64,000 nucleotides of DNA, taken from NCBI GenBank assembly GCA_017462385.1, contig JAFTRE010000032.1, positions 1 through 64,000 of the forward strand, given 5' to 3'. Below, one piece after another: positions 32,854-42,903 of this stretch. The notes beneath the pieces are model-generated. The model did not search any database. It saw nothing but the letters and a program-made list of their open reading frames with translations, and was not told the origin of the DNA. Made by a program: the position numbers and the translations under genes. This DNA is from Clostridia bacterium. Its GTDB lineage: Bacteria; Bacillota; Clostridia; Oscillospirales; CAG-272. Each line of letters begins with the position of its first letter. The first letter of the stretch is position 1.

Positions 32854-35256
32854 ATGAAAAGAATCGGAAAGCTGCTTTTAACAGCACTTCTTGCGGTGTG
32901 TCTTGCCTTCGCCATTTCCTCCTGCCAGATTAATCTCTCAAGCGGTGGCGGCAACAATAACGGCGGCAATAACAACAATAACAATAATAATAACGGTGGT
33001 GATAACGGCGGCGGACCCGCTCCGGACGTCGAGGAAACCTGCACCATAACCTATAAATTCGAAAATAACGTGCTCTTCACGCAAGAGGTCGGCGTTGAAA
33101 CCGGCTTCACTGAGGAGCATCTTGCCGAGATAGCGGCCTGCCGTTATCACGGCTTCGGCTTTGCCGATTGGTATAAGAATCAGTACATATTCGCGGACAA
33201 CACGAAGTTTGATTTCACCAAGGCTCCCACCACCGATACGATAGTATACGGTGACCGCTCGAATCTTGCGGGAGACAGCGCTACTTGGACGTACGATTCT
33301 GCAACCTGCACCCTCAAAATTCTCGGCGAGGGCGAGATGTATAACTACCTTTACAACAGCGATGCGCCTTGGAGAATATACTCCAAGACGGTCAAGAACA
33401 TTGAAATCGCAGAGGGCATAACCACCGTCGGCGATTGGTCGTTCAACGATTTTACCGAAATCAGCGTGATAAATCTTCCCTCCACGATAGTCACTATCGG
33501 AAAGGGCGCGTTCAAGACCTCGTCCGTCAGCGTTATCAATTTTCCCGACGGACTCCTTGAGATAGGCGAAACCGCATTCCAAGAGTGCCAGAACCTCTCC
33601 TCGCTTTATTTCAACGAGGGACTTAGCAATATCGGATCTGCGGCGTTTTACAGATGCAAGAACCTCGAGCTTGTTTTCCTTACCAACGAGATAATGCGCT
33701 TTGGAACGAGTGCGTTCTACGAGTGCGACAATATCTACGCTGCGTACTATAAGGGAACAGAAGAGGAGTACAACGCTATAAACATTCTTCTTGATAATTT
33801 CTGGATCAAGGAGCTTACGAATACCTATTTCTATTCCGAGCAAAAGCCTACATTTGATAACCGCGGTGCTTATTGGCACTACGACAGTGAGGGCGAGATA
33901 GAGCAGTGGTATTACACCATATCCTACTACTACGCAGATAATGCTAAAGTTCCCTTTACCTTTGACTACATTGATGCTGAAACCGCAATTGTAAGAGAGG
34001 GTAACGTCACCTTCCTTAACAGCATCGGCTACCACGGCTACAATTTCTGTTCCTGGCATTACAGGGGCACGGGCGATGACTTTGCTCCCGTTGTTGGCGA
34101 TTCCATAAGAGGCGATATTCAGATTGTAGGATCGAGAAGCGAAAACGGCTGGTGGCTTGCGGGCGATAACGTCTGGGTAAAATACAGAAGCGGCGTGCTT
34201 ACCATCAAGTGCGAGGGCGAGGGTACGGGTAAAATGTACGAGTACTTTGAGTCGGACGATGCGCCTTGGGCAGGCTACGGTTATTCTAAGGTCGTCTTCC
34301 AGGACACGCTCGTTACCTCTATCGGAAATCACACCTTCTGTAATAATAACAACATTATTTCCATTACCATCCCCGCGAACGTAACGAACGTATCGCCGAG
34401 AGCCTTCAACGGCTGTGGAGAACTCAAGTACGTTCTCTACGGTGGCGACGAGGCAGCTCTTGACGCGGCGGGTCTTAATTCGCTCTACGAGCCCAGAAAG
34501 ATAGTTACCTATGCATACTCGGAGTCCGGCGTGACCGGCGAGGGTAAGTATTGGCGCACCCTGACCGTCGGCTCTATGACGAAGGTCACCGCTTGGGAGT
34601 ACCGTGACGGTCATCTTACCGTCGGCGGCAGCGACCCCACGATGATTAACTACACGGCTGACACACTTGACGTAGCTCCTTGGTATAGCTATCGCGAGTC
34701 GGTAACAGGCGTTACAGTTCGAGAGGGAATATCCGTTGTCGGACACTATACCTTTGACGGTATGAGCGCGCTCACGAGCGCAACCCTCCCCAACACCGTA
34801 ACGAGAATTTCCGAAATGGCATTCAAGAATACACTCTATTACAGAACTGCAAGCAATTGGACGAACGGCGCTCTTTATATATCCAACCATCTTATCAAGG
34901 TTGACCCGGCGGTATTTACAGGCTCGCTCTTCATCCTCGCAGGAACGAAGGACGGCTATACCGGAACGGTATCGATTGCAGAGAACGCGTTTGAGGGATG
35001 CAGCAATATAAAAGAGATTCTTATCACCAAAACTCTCAAGGGTATTTACAGTACCGCTCTCGTAGGACTTACCAATCTTGAAAAGGTCTACTATGCAGGC
35101 TCGTACAACGAGTGGAAGAACATCGAGAACGTGCCCACCGGTGACGGTATAACGGTGTACTATTATTCCACCAATGACCCCGGAAGCGGCGAGTATTGGA
35201 GATACGACGGCGACCTTCCCGCAATTTGGGAGAGAAGCTCGTCAGGCGAGGAATAA
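32854..35256 (+). CDS. BspA-type leucine-rich repeat lipoprotein
   Basis: An 800-residue surface lipoprotein. The signal peptide has lipobox AISSC (Cys ~24). A flexible Gly/Asn linker (~30-55) follows. Then come three similar blocks, each with a short beta domain and a run of BspA/LRR_5 repeats (units such as ITTVGDWSFNDFTEISVINLP, NIGSAAFYRCKNLELVFL and KGIYSTALVGLTNLEKVYYAG). BspA repeats often mediate binding to host or bacterial surfaces. The start ATG 32854 has AAAGGAG 7 nt upstream; the longer frame from 32719 begins inside the promoter. It is monocistronic. Confidence 0.88.
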   Translation: MKRIGKLLLTALLAVCLAFAISSCQINLSSGGGNNNGGNNNNNNNNNGGDNGGGPAPDVEETCTITYKFENNVLFTQEVGVETGFTEEHLAEIAACRYHGFGFADWYKNQYIFADNTKFDFTKAPTTDTIVYGDRSNLAGDSATWTYDSATCTLKILGEGEMYNYLYNSDAPWRIYSKTVKNIEIAEGITTVGDWSFNDFTEISVINLPSTIVTIGKGAFKTSSVSVINFPDGLLEIGETAFQECQNLSSLYFNEGLSNIGSAAFYRCKNLELVFLTNEIMRFGTSAFYECDNIYAAYYKGTEEEYNAINILLDNFWIKELTNTYFYSEQKPTFDNRGAYWHYDSEGEIEQWYYTISYYYADNAKVPFTFDYIDAETAIVREGNVTFLNSIGYHGYNFCSWHYRGTGDDFAPVVGDSIRGDIQIVGSRSENGWWLAGDNVWVKYRSGVLTIKCEGEGTGKMYEYFESDDAPWAGYGYSKVVFQDTLVTSIGNHTFCNNNNIISITIPANVTNVSPRAFNGCGELKYVLYGGDEAALDAAGLNSLYEPRKIVTYAYSESGVTGEGKYWRTLTVGSMTKVTAWEYRDGHLTVGGSDPTMINYTADTLDVAPWYSYRESVTGVTVREGISVVGHYTFDGMSALTSATLPNTVTRISEMAFKNTLYYRTASNWTNGALYISNHLIKVDPAVFTGSLFILAGTKDGYTGTVSIAENAFEGCSNIKEILITKTLKGIYSTALVGLTNLEKVYYAGSYNEWKNIENVPTGDGITVYYYSTNDPGSGEYWRYDGDLPAIWERSSSGEE

Positions 35257-35272
35257 TCAAAAAAATAAAAAG

Positions 35273-35300
35273 GGCAGGGCTTCCTTTGCGAAGCTCTGCC
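35273..35300 (+). terminator. Terminator-like hairpin after the LRR gene
   Basis: GGCAGGGCTTC and GAAGCTCTGCC form a stem with a short loop. The T-run after it is weak (TAATCTT). Confidence 0.6.
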
Positions 35301-35343
35301 TAATCTTAAATATTTAGTTAAAAATATTTAGTTCATTTTTTGG

Positions 35344-35372
35344 TTGACAAACGAAATCCTTTTTGTTATAAT
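35344..35372 (+). promoter_or_regulatory. Promoter of tRNA-Pro
   Basis: TTGACA (35344-35349), 17 nt, TATAAT (35367-35372), about 87 nt before the tRNA. Confidence 0.8.
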
Positions 35373-35423
35373 ACTAAAGTAACTTGACTAAAGCTTGACC
35401 GCTTGTAGAAAACTCAATAACAA

Positions 35424-35451
35424 TTTTGCATTCTGCATTCTGCATTTTGCA
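35424..35451. repeat. Four tandem heptamers
   Basis: TTTTGCA, TTCTGCA, TTCTGCA and TTTTGCA follow without gaps, ending 7 nt before the mature tRNA-Pro. They lie in the 5' leader of the tRNA precursor. Confidence 0.85.
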
Positions 35452-35458
35452 TTTATCT

Positions 35459-35531
35459 CGGGGTGTAGCGAAGCTGGTATCGCACCGCATTTGGGATGCG
35501 GGGATCGCACGTTCGAGTCGTGTCACTCCGA
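35459..35531 (+). tRNA. tRNA-Pro (anticodon UGG)
   Basis: Acceptor stem CGGGGTG/CACTCCG, discriminator A, encoded CCA at 35532-35534. The anticodon loop TTTGGGA gives TGG. The T-arm has the normal loop TTCGAGT. A promoter and terminator flank it. Confidence 0.95.
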
Positions 35532-35554
35532 CCAAAATTTATGCTTTGTGCACT

Positions 35555-35593
35555 AAAAATCAGTCCTTTTCGTAAGATTAGGACTGATTTTTT
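35555..35593 (+). terminator. Terminator of tRNA-Pro
   Basis: AAAAATCAGTCCT and AGGACTGATTTTT are perfect arms, followed by a T-run. About 165 nt beyond it contain no gene I can support. Confidence 0.88.
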
Positions 35594-35763
35594 GTTTATT
35601 ATCTCCAATTCGCTCTTTCACCCAAAGACCACAGTTTTTTAGCAAAACGCTTTCTTTCGGCATAGGACACCGGTTTTGTGTGCTTGTTCAAGCGTTTTGG
35701 AGGTGTTTTTTGAAAATCACTTTTCTTTGTTTACTGCGACGCAATTTTTGATGTTTGAAAATA

Positions 35764-36024
35764 CTAACGGTTATTATATTTCACCGTTCTATCATGATAG
35801 CCCGAAGGCTTTGGGCGAGTGCTTTCGCTCATTCTCGTCGGTTCTTCGGTAATCGAAGGCGATGTCTTTGGCTTTACGCGGCTATAATATATTTTACAAC
35901 ACACGTTATTGCATTCGTAAAGCGTACCGCTGTATTTTCCTTTTTCGTCTGTGCCGTAATACTTTCCGTATTCTCGCTTGGTGGGATCGGTGCACTCGAC
36001 ACATTGTTTTGATATGTATGCCAT
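35764..36024 (-). CDS. Small Cys-containing hypothetical protein
   Basis: An 86-residue frame starting MAYISKQCVECTDPTK, with cysteine pairs CVEC near the start and CNNVCC at ~38-43, then a Ser/Thr/Pro-rich tail. The two Cys pairs suggest a small zinc-binding fold. It follows the broken DUF5131 gene by 10 nt. No clear ribosome binding site precedes the ATG, so it may be translated by coupling or not at all. Confidence 0.4.
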   Translation of the reverse strand: MAYISKQCVECTDPTKREYGKYYGTDEKGKYSGTLYECNNVCCKIYYSRVKPKTSPSITEEPTRMSESTRPKPSGYHDRTVKYNNR

Positions 36025-36034
36025 AATTCGTATT

Positions 36035-36807
36035 TTAACAAGATGAACGACAACTTTTCGGCGTTTCACCGTATATTTCTTCCAGCTCGTGCTGAATTTC
36101 CTCGGCGCGCGCGATCTGGTCGTTCAGATTCCATTTTCCGATATTGACTCCGTCACGCAGGAACATCGAGCCGCACTGATGGAAGTAGAACTCAATATCG
36201 CGCTCCTTGGCTTCGAGGAACAGATCTCGCACCCATTCCCACATGATCGGTCTGACCTCGTTTTTGGGCGACATTTCGCCGCCGACATTGACGCATTTGA
36301 TCAGCCCCGTATCGAGATATTTACCGAGTGAAATGGGTGCTATAAGCGGCGAACAGAACACCTCTCTGTGCTTTACGGGCGCTATGAGAAATTCCCCGAG
36401 GCGTTTGTCTGCCATTTCCTGATTCTCAATCGAGATACTGATATGCACGTGCTCCCAGCCGTCGCCCCAATCGGGAGGAACGCAATCCTTGATCCGTTCG
36501 GGACGCTTGGTGGTCGTTACAAAAATGCAATCCCGTCTGCGTCTGATAAAATCCCAACAGCCGTCTCTCCACTCGTCAGCCTCTTCAAGGAAAAATCGGA
36601 GGAAAAGCAAAGCTTGACGAGCGAGCCGGGAGGGCAATCCTTATCCTTCAGCTCATAGGTCGTTTTTCCCTTTGTTATGACCGTGGTATCGCGTCCGTAT
36701 CTTCTGTCCATCTTGTAAACAAAACAGTTCTTACACCCGGGACTTACTTTTTTACAACCGTGCCAAGGATTCCACGGTATCGCTTTATCAATTTCTGTAT
36801 TTTGCAT
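36035..36807 (-). pseudogene. DUF5131 (phage Gp37/Gp68-like) protein, frameshifted
   Basis: The first frame begins MQNTEIDKAIPWNPWHGCKK with the family motif SPGCKNCF, a CxxxxxxxCxxC-type cysteine set reminiscent of radical SAM proteins. It reads correctly to LCFSSDF, then leaves the family sequence. The family continues in another frame as FLEEADEWRDGCWDF to the end (GETPKSCRSSC). One missing T in the T5 run (plus strand A5 at 36591-36595) would restore the frame. The full protein would be about 257 residues. The ribosome binding site AGAGGTG is good. Either a fresh mutation, a sequencing error or, less likely, programmed slippage. Confidence 0.8.
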
Positions 36808-36867
36808 AATTACACCTCTTTCATTTCATCAAGTATATGGTAATAACATAGTGCAGCTGTTGAATTG

Positions 36868-37320
36868 TCATAGTGATGCATCCAAAAATGAAATATCAAT
36901 TCCGCTATTATTATCTGCGTTGCGCATAAGATCCTTGATGGTGATGCCGTCAAAATATCCATCAATCAAGGTCTGCAGCTTTTTCCACATGGAGATAGTA
37001 CGGCACTCATCGGCCTTCCCGCAAGGCTCCGCCCCGCATTCAAGGCAGGCAACGGGGGCAAGATCGCCCTCTGCTAACCGCAGAATTTCGCCGACGGTAT
37101 ATTCCTCCGGCTTTCTCGTCAGACGATATCCTCCCTTCTTGCCCTGCTGTCCCTCGACAAGATGATTTTGCGTCAGCACGGGTAAAATATGCTCCAGATA
37201 TTTATGCGGAAGCCCTTGACGTTCCGCAACCTTTTTCATGGGAATATACGAACCGTCACCGTTTTCGGCAAGATCGATCATAATCTTCAGCGCATATCTG
37301 CCTTTCGTCGATATTGTCAT
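36868..37320 (-). CDS. Rrf2 family regulator (IscR/CymR-like)
   Basis: A 150-residue Rrf2-type transcription factor: winged helix at the N-terminus (MTISTKGRYALKIMIDLA) and the cysteine set CLECGAEPCGKADEC at ~86-100, like the [2Fe-2S]-binding region of IscR. Start ATG 37320, with AAGGGGAT upstream. Its position at the end of a cysteine/Fe-S gene run suggests it senses Fe-S or sulfur status and controls that run. A likely target is the promoter at 47318-47346. Confidence 0.9.
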   Translation of the reverse strand: MTISTKGRYALKIMIDLAENGDGSYIPMKKVAERQGLPHKYLEHILPVLTQNHLVEGQQGKKGGYRLTRKPEEYTVGEILRLAEGDLAPVACLECGAEPCGKADECRTISMWKKLQTLIDGYFDGITIKDLMRNADNNSGIDISFLDASL

Positions 37321-37369
37321 TTTGGAATCCCCTTCTTTCTGCTTCAAAATAAATTATCAAACATTACTT

Positions 37370-38251
37370 TTAAAATTGTCCGAGTATATCCGAAAGATTG
37401 GCTTGTATTTTTGCCGCCACGTCGGGCTTATTCATTGAATAAACGTGAACATTTGTAATACCGTTTGCAAACAAGTCAATGATTTGATCGGTGGCATATG
37501 CGATTCCTGCTTGCTTCATTGCAGCGGGAGAAGAGCCAAACTTATCCACTAGGCTCTTGAAGCGTTGCGGCATAAATGAGCCCGAGAGCTTGATGGCTCT
37601 ATCTACCTGATTTGCATTGGTGATCGGCATAATACCGGGAAGGATCGGAACGGTAATTCCCGCCTCGCGAATCTTATACATAAAATTATAAAACAGATTA
37701 TTGTCGAATATCATTTGCGTCGTCAGAAATTCACAGCCAGCATCGACCTTTTCCTTCAGATACCGAATATCCTCGCTTTGATTGATGCTCTCTGGATGTA
37801 CCTCGGGATAACATGCGCCGCCGATACAGAAATCCGCACCTGACGCCTTCAATTCTCTGACAAGCTGTATGGCGTGCTGATATTCCCATGTGCTGCGGTC
37901 GGCATTCTCAAGCCCTGCGGGAATATCGCCTCGAAGCGCCATTACATTTTGAATACCCGCCTTTTTTATTTCGCTGATTTTTTCCCGTACCGTTTCTCGG
38001 GTAGAAGAAACACACGTGAGGTGAGCCAGTGTCGGAACACCGTAACGTTGCTTAATATTTTTAGCAATGTCCAATGTATATTTACTTGTTCCACCGCCTG
38101 CACCGTATGTAACGCTCATAAACGACGGATGAAGTGCGGCGATCTCCTCTGTAGCGTTTTTCACGCTGTCAAACACCGTATCGGTCTTTGGCGGAAACAC
38201 TTCAAAAGAAAGCGACAATTGTTTTTTATTAAAGATTTCCGTTAGTTTCAT
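37370..38251 (-). CDS. metF: Methylenetetrahydrofolate reductase
   Basis: A 293-residue FAD enzyme that reduces 5,10-methylene-THF to 5-methyl-THF for methionine synthesis or acetogenesis-type pathways. Family motifs are FEVFPPKTD, SVTYGAGGG, LTCVSSTRE, ALRGDIP and CEFLTTQMIFDN. Glu17 of FEVFPP is the expected catalytic acid. It lies among cysteine, homocysteine and Fe-S genes, 35 nt from copA upstream and about 50 nt from the Rrf2 gene downstream. No metV-type partner is adjacent. Confidence 0.94.
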   Translation of the reverse strand: MKLTEIFNKKQLSLSFEVFPPKTDTVFDSVKNATEEIAALHPSFMSVTYGAGGGTSKYTLDIAKNIKQRYGVPTLAHLTCVSSTRETVREKISEIKKAGIQNVMALRGDIPAGLENADRSTWEYQHAIQLVRELKASGADFCIGGACYPEVHPESINQSEDIRYLKEKVDAGCEFLTTQMIFDNNLFYNFMYKIREAGITVPILPGIMPITNANQVDRAIKLSGSFMPQRFKSLVDKFGSSPAAMKQAGIAYATDQIIDLFANGITNVHVYSMNKPDVAAKIQANLSDILGQF

Positions 38252-38286
38252 AGTATGGTCCTTTGTAAATTGTTTGCCGTAATGAT

Positions 38287-40806
38287 TTATTGAACAGATT
38301 TTACCGTATATCCTTCTTTTTCAACAACGCTCGCAAGTGTACTGTTATCAATTTGAGCATTCAGCGTTACTTCGGCGGTTCCTTTCTCATGGCTGACAAT
38401 TGCAAGATCAACCTGCGGCAGTGCTTCGAGTGCATTTTTTACACTTTTTTCACAATGCTCGCACATCATGTCTTCAATGTGCAATATCTTTTGACTCTTT
38501 ACCTCTCCTGAAGCCGCCTCACAAATAACAGATTTAATTTTTCTGTCTCTTTTTGCACTGTTTATTTTAAACAGGTTGAGACGCAATGCATTGGTCACCA
38601 CGCAAAAGCTGGACAAGCTCATTGCAGCGGCCCCGAACATGGGGTTAAGTGTCAATCCCAGCGGAATGAACACGCCTGCCGCAAGCGGAATTCCTATAAT
38701 ATTATAAATAAATGCCCAGAAAAGATTTTCGTGGATGTTTCGGAGCGTTGCCCTGCTTAAACGAATCGCCGCAGGAACGTCGCTGAGCTTACTTTTCATT
38801 AAAACTATGTCGGCGGCATCAATGGCAATATCCGTCCCTGCACCGATAGCTATACCGATATCCGCTCTTGTCAAAGCAGGGGCATCGTTGATACCGTCAC
38901 CTACCATGGCAACCTTACCCTGCTTTTGCAGATTGCGAATCACACGCTCCTTGCCATCGGGCAAAACCCCCGCAATAACTTCGTCCACGCCCGCTTCTTT
39001 TCCGATAGCATTGGCGGTTTGTTCGTTATCTCCCGTCAACATCACCACGCGGATACCCATATTTTGCAGTTCTCTCACTGCCTGCGGGCTATCCTCCTTG
39101 ATTACGTCCGCAACAGCGATCATGCCGAGCAACTGCTCATCCTCCGCAAACAAAAGCGGCGTTTTGCCGTTTTCGGCAAAGCTACTTGCTTTTTCAAGGA
39201 ATGACTGAGGCACGGTAATCTGACTTCCAATAAATTTCATACTGCCGCCAAGCAGTTTCTTACCATTTCGTACAGCGGTAAGTCCATTTCCGGGCAACGC
39301 TTTGAAATCCGATACCTCTATCGATTGAACAGAGCGTTTTTCCGACTCCTCCAATATCGCCTTCGCCAAGGGATGCTCGCTCTTTTGCTCCAGCGATACA
39401 GCCGCTTCAAGAAGTGCAGTATCCGTTACTCCCTCGGTAGGATAAATATCCGTCACCTTGGGAGAACCGCTTGTAATCGTGCCCGTCTTATCTAATGCTA
39501 CAATTTGTATTTTTCCTGTTTCCTCAAGAGAAACAGCAGTTTTGAAAAGAATGCCGTTTTTAGCACCTTTTCCGTTGCCGACCATAATTGCTACAGGTGT
39601 AGCAAGTCCCAAGGCACAGGGACAGCTGATAACGAGCACGGAAATGGCGCGTGCAAGTGCAAAACCAATATTCTGCCCCAAAATAAGCCACACGATCGCC
39701 GTAACTGCTGCTATTCCGATTACCACCGGAACAAACACGCCCGAGACCTTATCGGCGACCTTGGATATTTTCGCCTTTGTTGCCGCGGCATCACTGACCA
39801 TTTGAATGATCTGAGAAAGCGTTGTATCTTCACCAACTCTTGTCGCTTCACACTTGATGAATCCCGCCTGATTGACAGTAGCGGCAGAAACGTTGTCCCC
39901 GACCGATTTATCAACGGGAATGCTTTCTCCTGTCAAAGCCGATTCATTGACCGCGCTACTTCCTTCGATGATGATACCGTCAACCGGAATATTTTCACCC
40001 GGGCGAACGACAAAAACATCTCCCTTGTGAACCTGGTCGATTGAAACCGTCACTTCTCCCCCGTCTCTCAAAACAACGGCAGTTTTAGGTGACAGCTTCA
40101 TAAGGCTCTTCAACGCATCCGTAGTTTTTCCCTTGGAACGAGCCTCCAGCATTTTTCCTACGGTGATAAGCGTCAATATCATTGCCGCCGTTTCAAAATA
40201 AAAGTCCATCATGTAAGACATGACCGCTTCTGAATTGCCGTCAACCTGTGCCCTTGTCATCGCAAACAGCACATAAACGCTCCAAAGGAATGATACCATG
40301 GAACCCATGGCCACCAAAGTATCCATATTGGGTGCTCTGTGCCACAGGCTCTTAAATCCACTGATGAAAAATTTTTGGTTAATGACCATAATCAGTCCCG
40401 AAAGCAATAACTGTACAAGCCCCATCGCCACATGATTATCAACAAACCACGACGGCAACGGCCACCCCCACATCATATGTCCCATAGAAAGATACATCAA
40501 GGGAACAAGAAGTGCCACCGATGCAATCAATCTCTTTCTGAGCAATGGGGTTTCCCTGTCTACCAAAGCGTCCTCCGATACGGATTCATTGTGCGCCAAA
40601 GATCCCGCATCCTTCGGGGACGCACCGTATCCTGCCTGTTCCACAGCAACAATGATCTCTTCTGTGGTAGCAGTTCCCTCAACTCCCATTGAATTTGTAA
40701 GTAAATTAACTGAGCAAGAAGTTACACCGGGAACCTTTGACACAGCCTTTTCAACTCTTGTGCTGCAAGCCGCACAGCTCATTCCCGTAACATTGTACTG
40801 TTTCAT
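38287..40806 (-). CDS. copA: Copper-translocating P-type ATPase
   Basis: An 839-residue P1B-type ATPase exporting Cu+. The N-terminal metal-binding domain has GMSCAAC (8-14). Eight membrane helices follow, with the CPC transport motif in [13 protein letters not shown], the phosphorylation site DKTGTIT, and the hinge [11 protein letters not shown] second heavy-metal domain sits at the C-terminus ([10 protein letters not shown], ~775). A C-terminal metal domain is seen in many Clostridial CopA proteins. No copper chaperone or CsoR/CopY regulator is next to it. The TauE/SafE relic upstream is a common companion of copper genes. Confidence 0.94.
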   Translation of the reverse strand: MKQYNVTGMSCAACSTRVEKAVSKVPGVTSCSVNLLTNSMGVEGTATTEEIIVAVEQAGYGASPKDAGSLAHNESVSEDALVDRETPLLRKRLIASVALLVPLMYLSMGHMMWGWPLPSWFVDNHVAMGLVQLLLSGLIMVINQKFFISGFKSLWHRAPNMDTLVAMGSMVSFLWSVYVLFAMTRAQVDGNSEAVMSYMMDFYFETAAMILTLITVGKMLEARSKGKTTDALKSLMKLSPKTAVVLRDGGEVTVSIDQVHKGDVFVVRPGENIPVDGIIIEGSSAVNESALTGESIPVDKSVGDNVSAATVNQAGFIKCEATRVGEDTTLSQIIQMVSDAAATKAKISKVADKVSGVFVPVVIGIAAVTAIVWLILGQNIGFALARAISVLVISCPCALGLATPVAIMVGNGKGAKNGILFKTAVSLEETGKIQIVALDKTGTITSGSPKVTDIYPTEGVTDTALLEAAVSLEQKSEHPLAKAILEESEKRSVQSIEVSDFKALPGNGLTAVRNGKKLLGGSMKFIGSQITVPQSFLEKASSFAENGKTPLLFAEDEQLLGMIAVADVIKEDSPQAVRELQNMGIRVVMLTGDNEQTANAIGKEAGVDEVIAGVLPDGKERVIRNLQKQGKVAMVGDGINDAPALTRADIGIAIGAGTDIAIDAADIVLMKSKLSDVPAAIRLSRATLRNIHENLFWAFIYNIIGIPLAAGVFIPLGLTLNPMFGAAAMSLSSFCVVTNALRLNLFKINSAKRDRKIKSVICEAASGEVKSQKILHIEDMMCEHCEKSVKNALEALPQVDLAIVSHEKGTAEVTLNAQIDNSTLASVVEKEGYTVKSVQ

Positions 40807-40822
40807 ATAAATCCTCTCTTCT

Positions 40823-41265
40823 TTAAATATAATACCTGTTTCCGGATGGGTAACACATCTGACAGGTATTGAAAGCAGGTCTGATTAACGGGAATATCCT
40901 TTTCTACCGTTATCGTAGGATATTTTCCCGAAGAAGCGTGCTGTTTACAGTCTGAACGCCGTCAGCAATTTGTATTCCGGTCTCGCAGGTGTTTTCTCTC
41001 GCTTCGGGCATTGCCAATAATACCCGATGTAATAATAATGGCAAACGCTGTGATAACACCTACTATCCGATGTGCCGCCTTGAGTCAGCATAGCAAAGCA
41101 CAGAACGGTAACCAATACGGCTCCGATGTTCATAACCATACGAGTAAAGCATTTACCGAGCGCCGAAACGAGAGAACCGAACACAAGCATAAGCGGAACA
41201 GTTCCCAAGCTGAACAAAAGCATCGACAGCGCACCAACAATTGGATTTGCGAAGGCAAGTGCCAA
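40823..41265 (-). pseudogene. TauE/SafE-cupredoxin protein relic
   Basis: The first ~60 residues (ANPIVGALSMLLFSLGTVPLML ... IGAVLVTVLCFAMLTQGG) match the C-terminal half of sulfite exporter TauE/SafE membrane proteins. The 5' half is missing. The frame then breaks: GVITAFAIIITSG continues in another frame, and further on GVQTVNSTLL and [13 protein letters not shown] in different frames recall the cupredoxin-like tail that such proteins carry. The remnant thus has several frameshifts and a large 5' deletion. Such proteins often accompany copper ATPase genes, as here. Confidence 0.7.
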
Positions 41266-41398
41266 TATCTGAAATGAACATCCTTCATACCGTTAAAGCT
41301 CTTAATTTATTTTCTATTTTATTCTGGCAGTTTATATAGGTCATACCGCCAATATAGAAACGTTTGGTTACCATACCAACTCACCCTATAAGATTTCA

Positions 41399-42459
41399 TT
41401 ATCGAATCGTTCCGCCCCCGAGGACGATGTCGTCATCATAAAGAACCGCCGCCTGTCCGGGCGTAATTGCCCGTTGCGGCTCGTCAAAGGTGATGTGTAC
41501 TTTATCTTGCCCGGTAGGCGTAACGTTTGCCCATTGTTCTCTTTGGCGATAGCGTACTTTCACTTTACAGCGAAATGAATTTTGCGGTGGCGTACCGCTG
41601 ATCCAGTTAAAGTCGGCAACATCCGTATCTCTGCCGAACAAGTCCTCGTTGCTTCCGAGAACAATATCCCCGCTTTCGGGGCAGATTTTGCAGACATACA
41701 ACGGTTCCGTATAAGATACGCCGAGTCCTTTTCTTTGCCCCAAAGTATAATGAATAATACCTTTATGCTTGCCGAGAACATTGCCGTTCGTGTCAACAAA
41801 GTTGCCTTTTTTCGACTGCTTGCCCGTCTGCAATTCGATCACGCGAGCATAATCACCGTCGGGGACAAAGCAGATATCCTGACTGTCGGGCTTGTCAAAA
41901 TTGACAAAACCGCTCTCTTCGGCAATAGAACGAACCTCGCTTTTTTTCAGTGTACCGAGTGGGAACTGAGCATGTGCAAGCAGCTCCTGAGTTAAAGAAT
42001 ACAACACATAACTTTGATCCTTTGTCTCATCAAGCGCTTTTTTCAGTACATACTTGCCGTTTTGCTTTCAATTCTCGCGTAATGACCCGTTACGATATAA
42101 TCGCAGCCCAATGCTTTAGCGCGCTCATACAACTTGTCGAATTTCATATAACGGTTACAATCAATGCAAGGATTCGGCGTGGTACCGTTCTCGTAGCTTT
42201 CGATAAATTTGCGAATTACGATATCACGAAAATCCTGCGTGAAATTAAACACATAGAACGGCATACCCAGTTTGTAGGCAACGCTTCTTGCGTCCTCCAC
42301 ATCGTCAAGAGAGCAACAAGTACGCGAGCGTTCGATGCCGGCATCCTCGTTGTCATAAAGCTTCATCGTGCACCCGATGCAGTCGTAGCCATTGTCTATC
42401 ATACGCTTTGCGGCCAAGGAGGAATCCACGCCTCCGCTCATAGCAATCAATGCTTTCAT
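41399..42459 (-). pseudogene. mnmA: tRNA 2-thiouridylase MnmA, frameshifted
   Basis: MnmA thiolates U34 of Lys, Glu and Gln tRNAs with sulfur from IscS. The N-terminal part (from ATG 42459) has the PP-loop MSGGVDSS, the catalytic Cys in NPCIDCNRYMKF and GHYARIESK, then hits a stop (ASMY). The rest continues in another frame: NGKYVLKKALDETKDQSYVLY to GQAAVLYDDDIVLGGG, including the second catalytic Cys in SQDICFV. One missing A in an A-run (T4 on the plus strand at 42060-42063) explains the break. It overlaps iscU by ATGA. Because all other sites are intact, the break is either recent or a sequencing error. Confidence 0.85.
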
Positions 42460-42893
42460 TTGGTATCGCAACAATGCCCGCAAGATGCGCAATCCGGAAA
42501 CAGCGTGTGATCGTATTCGATGCCGTTTTTATCGTAGTAATCCTTGAGTGCCGCCTTGATAGCTTCCTCGGCAAGCACCGAACAATGAAGCTTGTGCGCA
42601 GGCAGACCGTCCAGCGCCTCAACAACGGCTTTGTTGGTAAGTTCAAGAGCCTCTGAAACAGGCTTACCTTTGATGAGCTCAGTTGCCATCGAGCTTGAAG
42701 CAATTGCCGAGCCGCAACCAAAGGTCTCGAACTTTACATCCTCGATAATGTTATCTTTGATTTTGAGATATATCTTCATAATATCTCCGCACTTGGCGTT
42801 GCCAACCTCGCCCACGCCGTCGGCGTCCTCAATAACACCCACATGTCTCGGATTGCGGAAATGATCCATCACCTTTTCACTGTATAATGCCAT
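42456..42893 (-). CDS. iscU: Fe-S scaffold protein IscU
   Basis: A 145-residue IscU/NifU-N scaffold on which [2Fe-2S] clusters are built. The three cluster cysteines are Cys35 (NAKCGD), Cys60 (FGCGSA) and Cys104 (HCSVLAEEAI). The Asp next to Cys35 is also kept. The C-terminus adds CASCGHCC, typical of Clostridial versions. It follows iscS by 10 nt and overlaps mnmA by 4 nt. Confidence 0.94.
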   Translation of the reverse strand: MALYSEKVMDHFRNPRHVGVIEDADGVGEVGNAKCGDIMKIYLKIKDNIIEDVKFETFGCGSAIASSSMATELIKGKPVSEALELTNKAVVEALDGLPAHKLHCSVLAEEAIKAALKDYYDKNGIEYDHTLFPDCASCGHCCDTK

Positions 42894-42903
42894 TTTTATA
42901 ACC

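Noticed and set aside
32935..33020. AAT/GGC-rich run as a CRISPR-like or microsatellite feature
   Set aside because: It encodes the Gly/Asn linker of the lipoprotein in frame; there are no spacers or repeats. No CRISPR array was seen anywhere in the window.
32938..34890. 650-codon minus-strand ORF inside the LRR lipoprotein gene
   Set aside because: Shadow frame of a gene with signal peptide, repeats and a good start; no family match.
35755..36012. 85-codon plus-strand ORF rich in hydrophobic residues
   Set aside because: It lacks a start signal and is antisense to the Cys-containing frame, which fits the local gene direction better.
35459..36024. Genomic island inserted at tRNA-Pro
   Set aside because: No integrase gene and no repeat of the tRNA 3' end are seen to the right; the genes beyond are ordinary metabolism.
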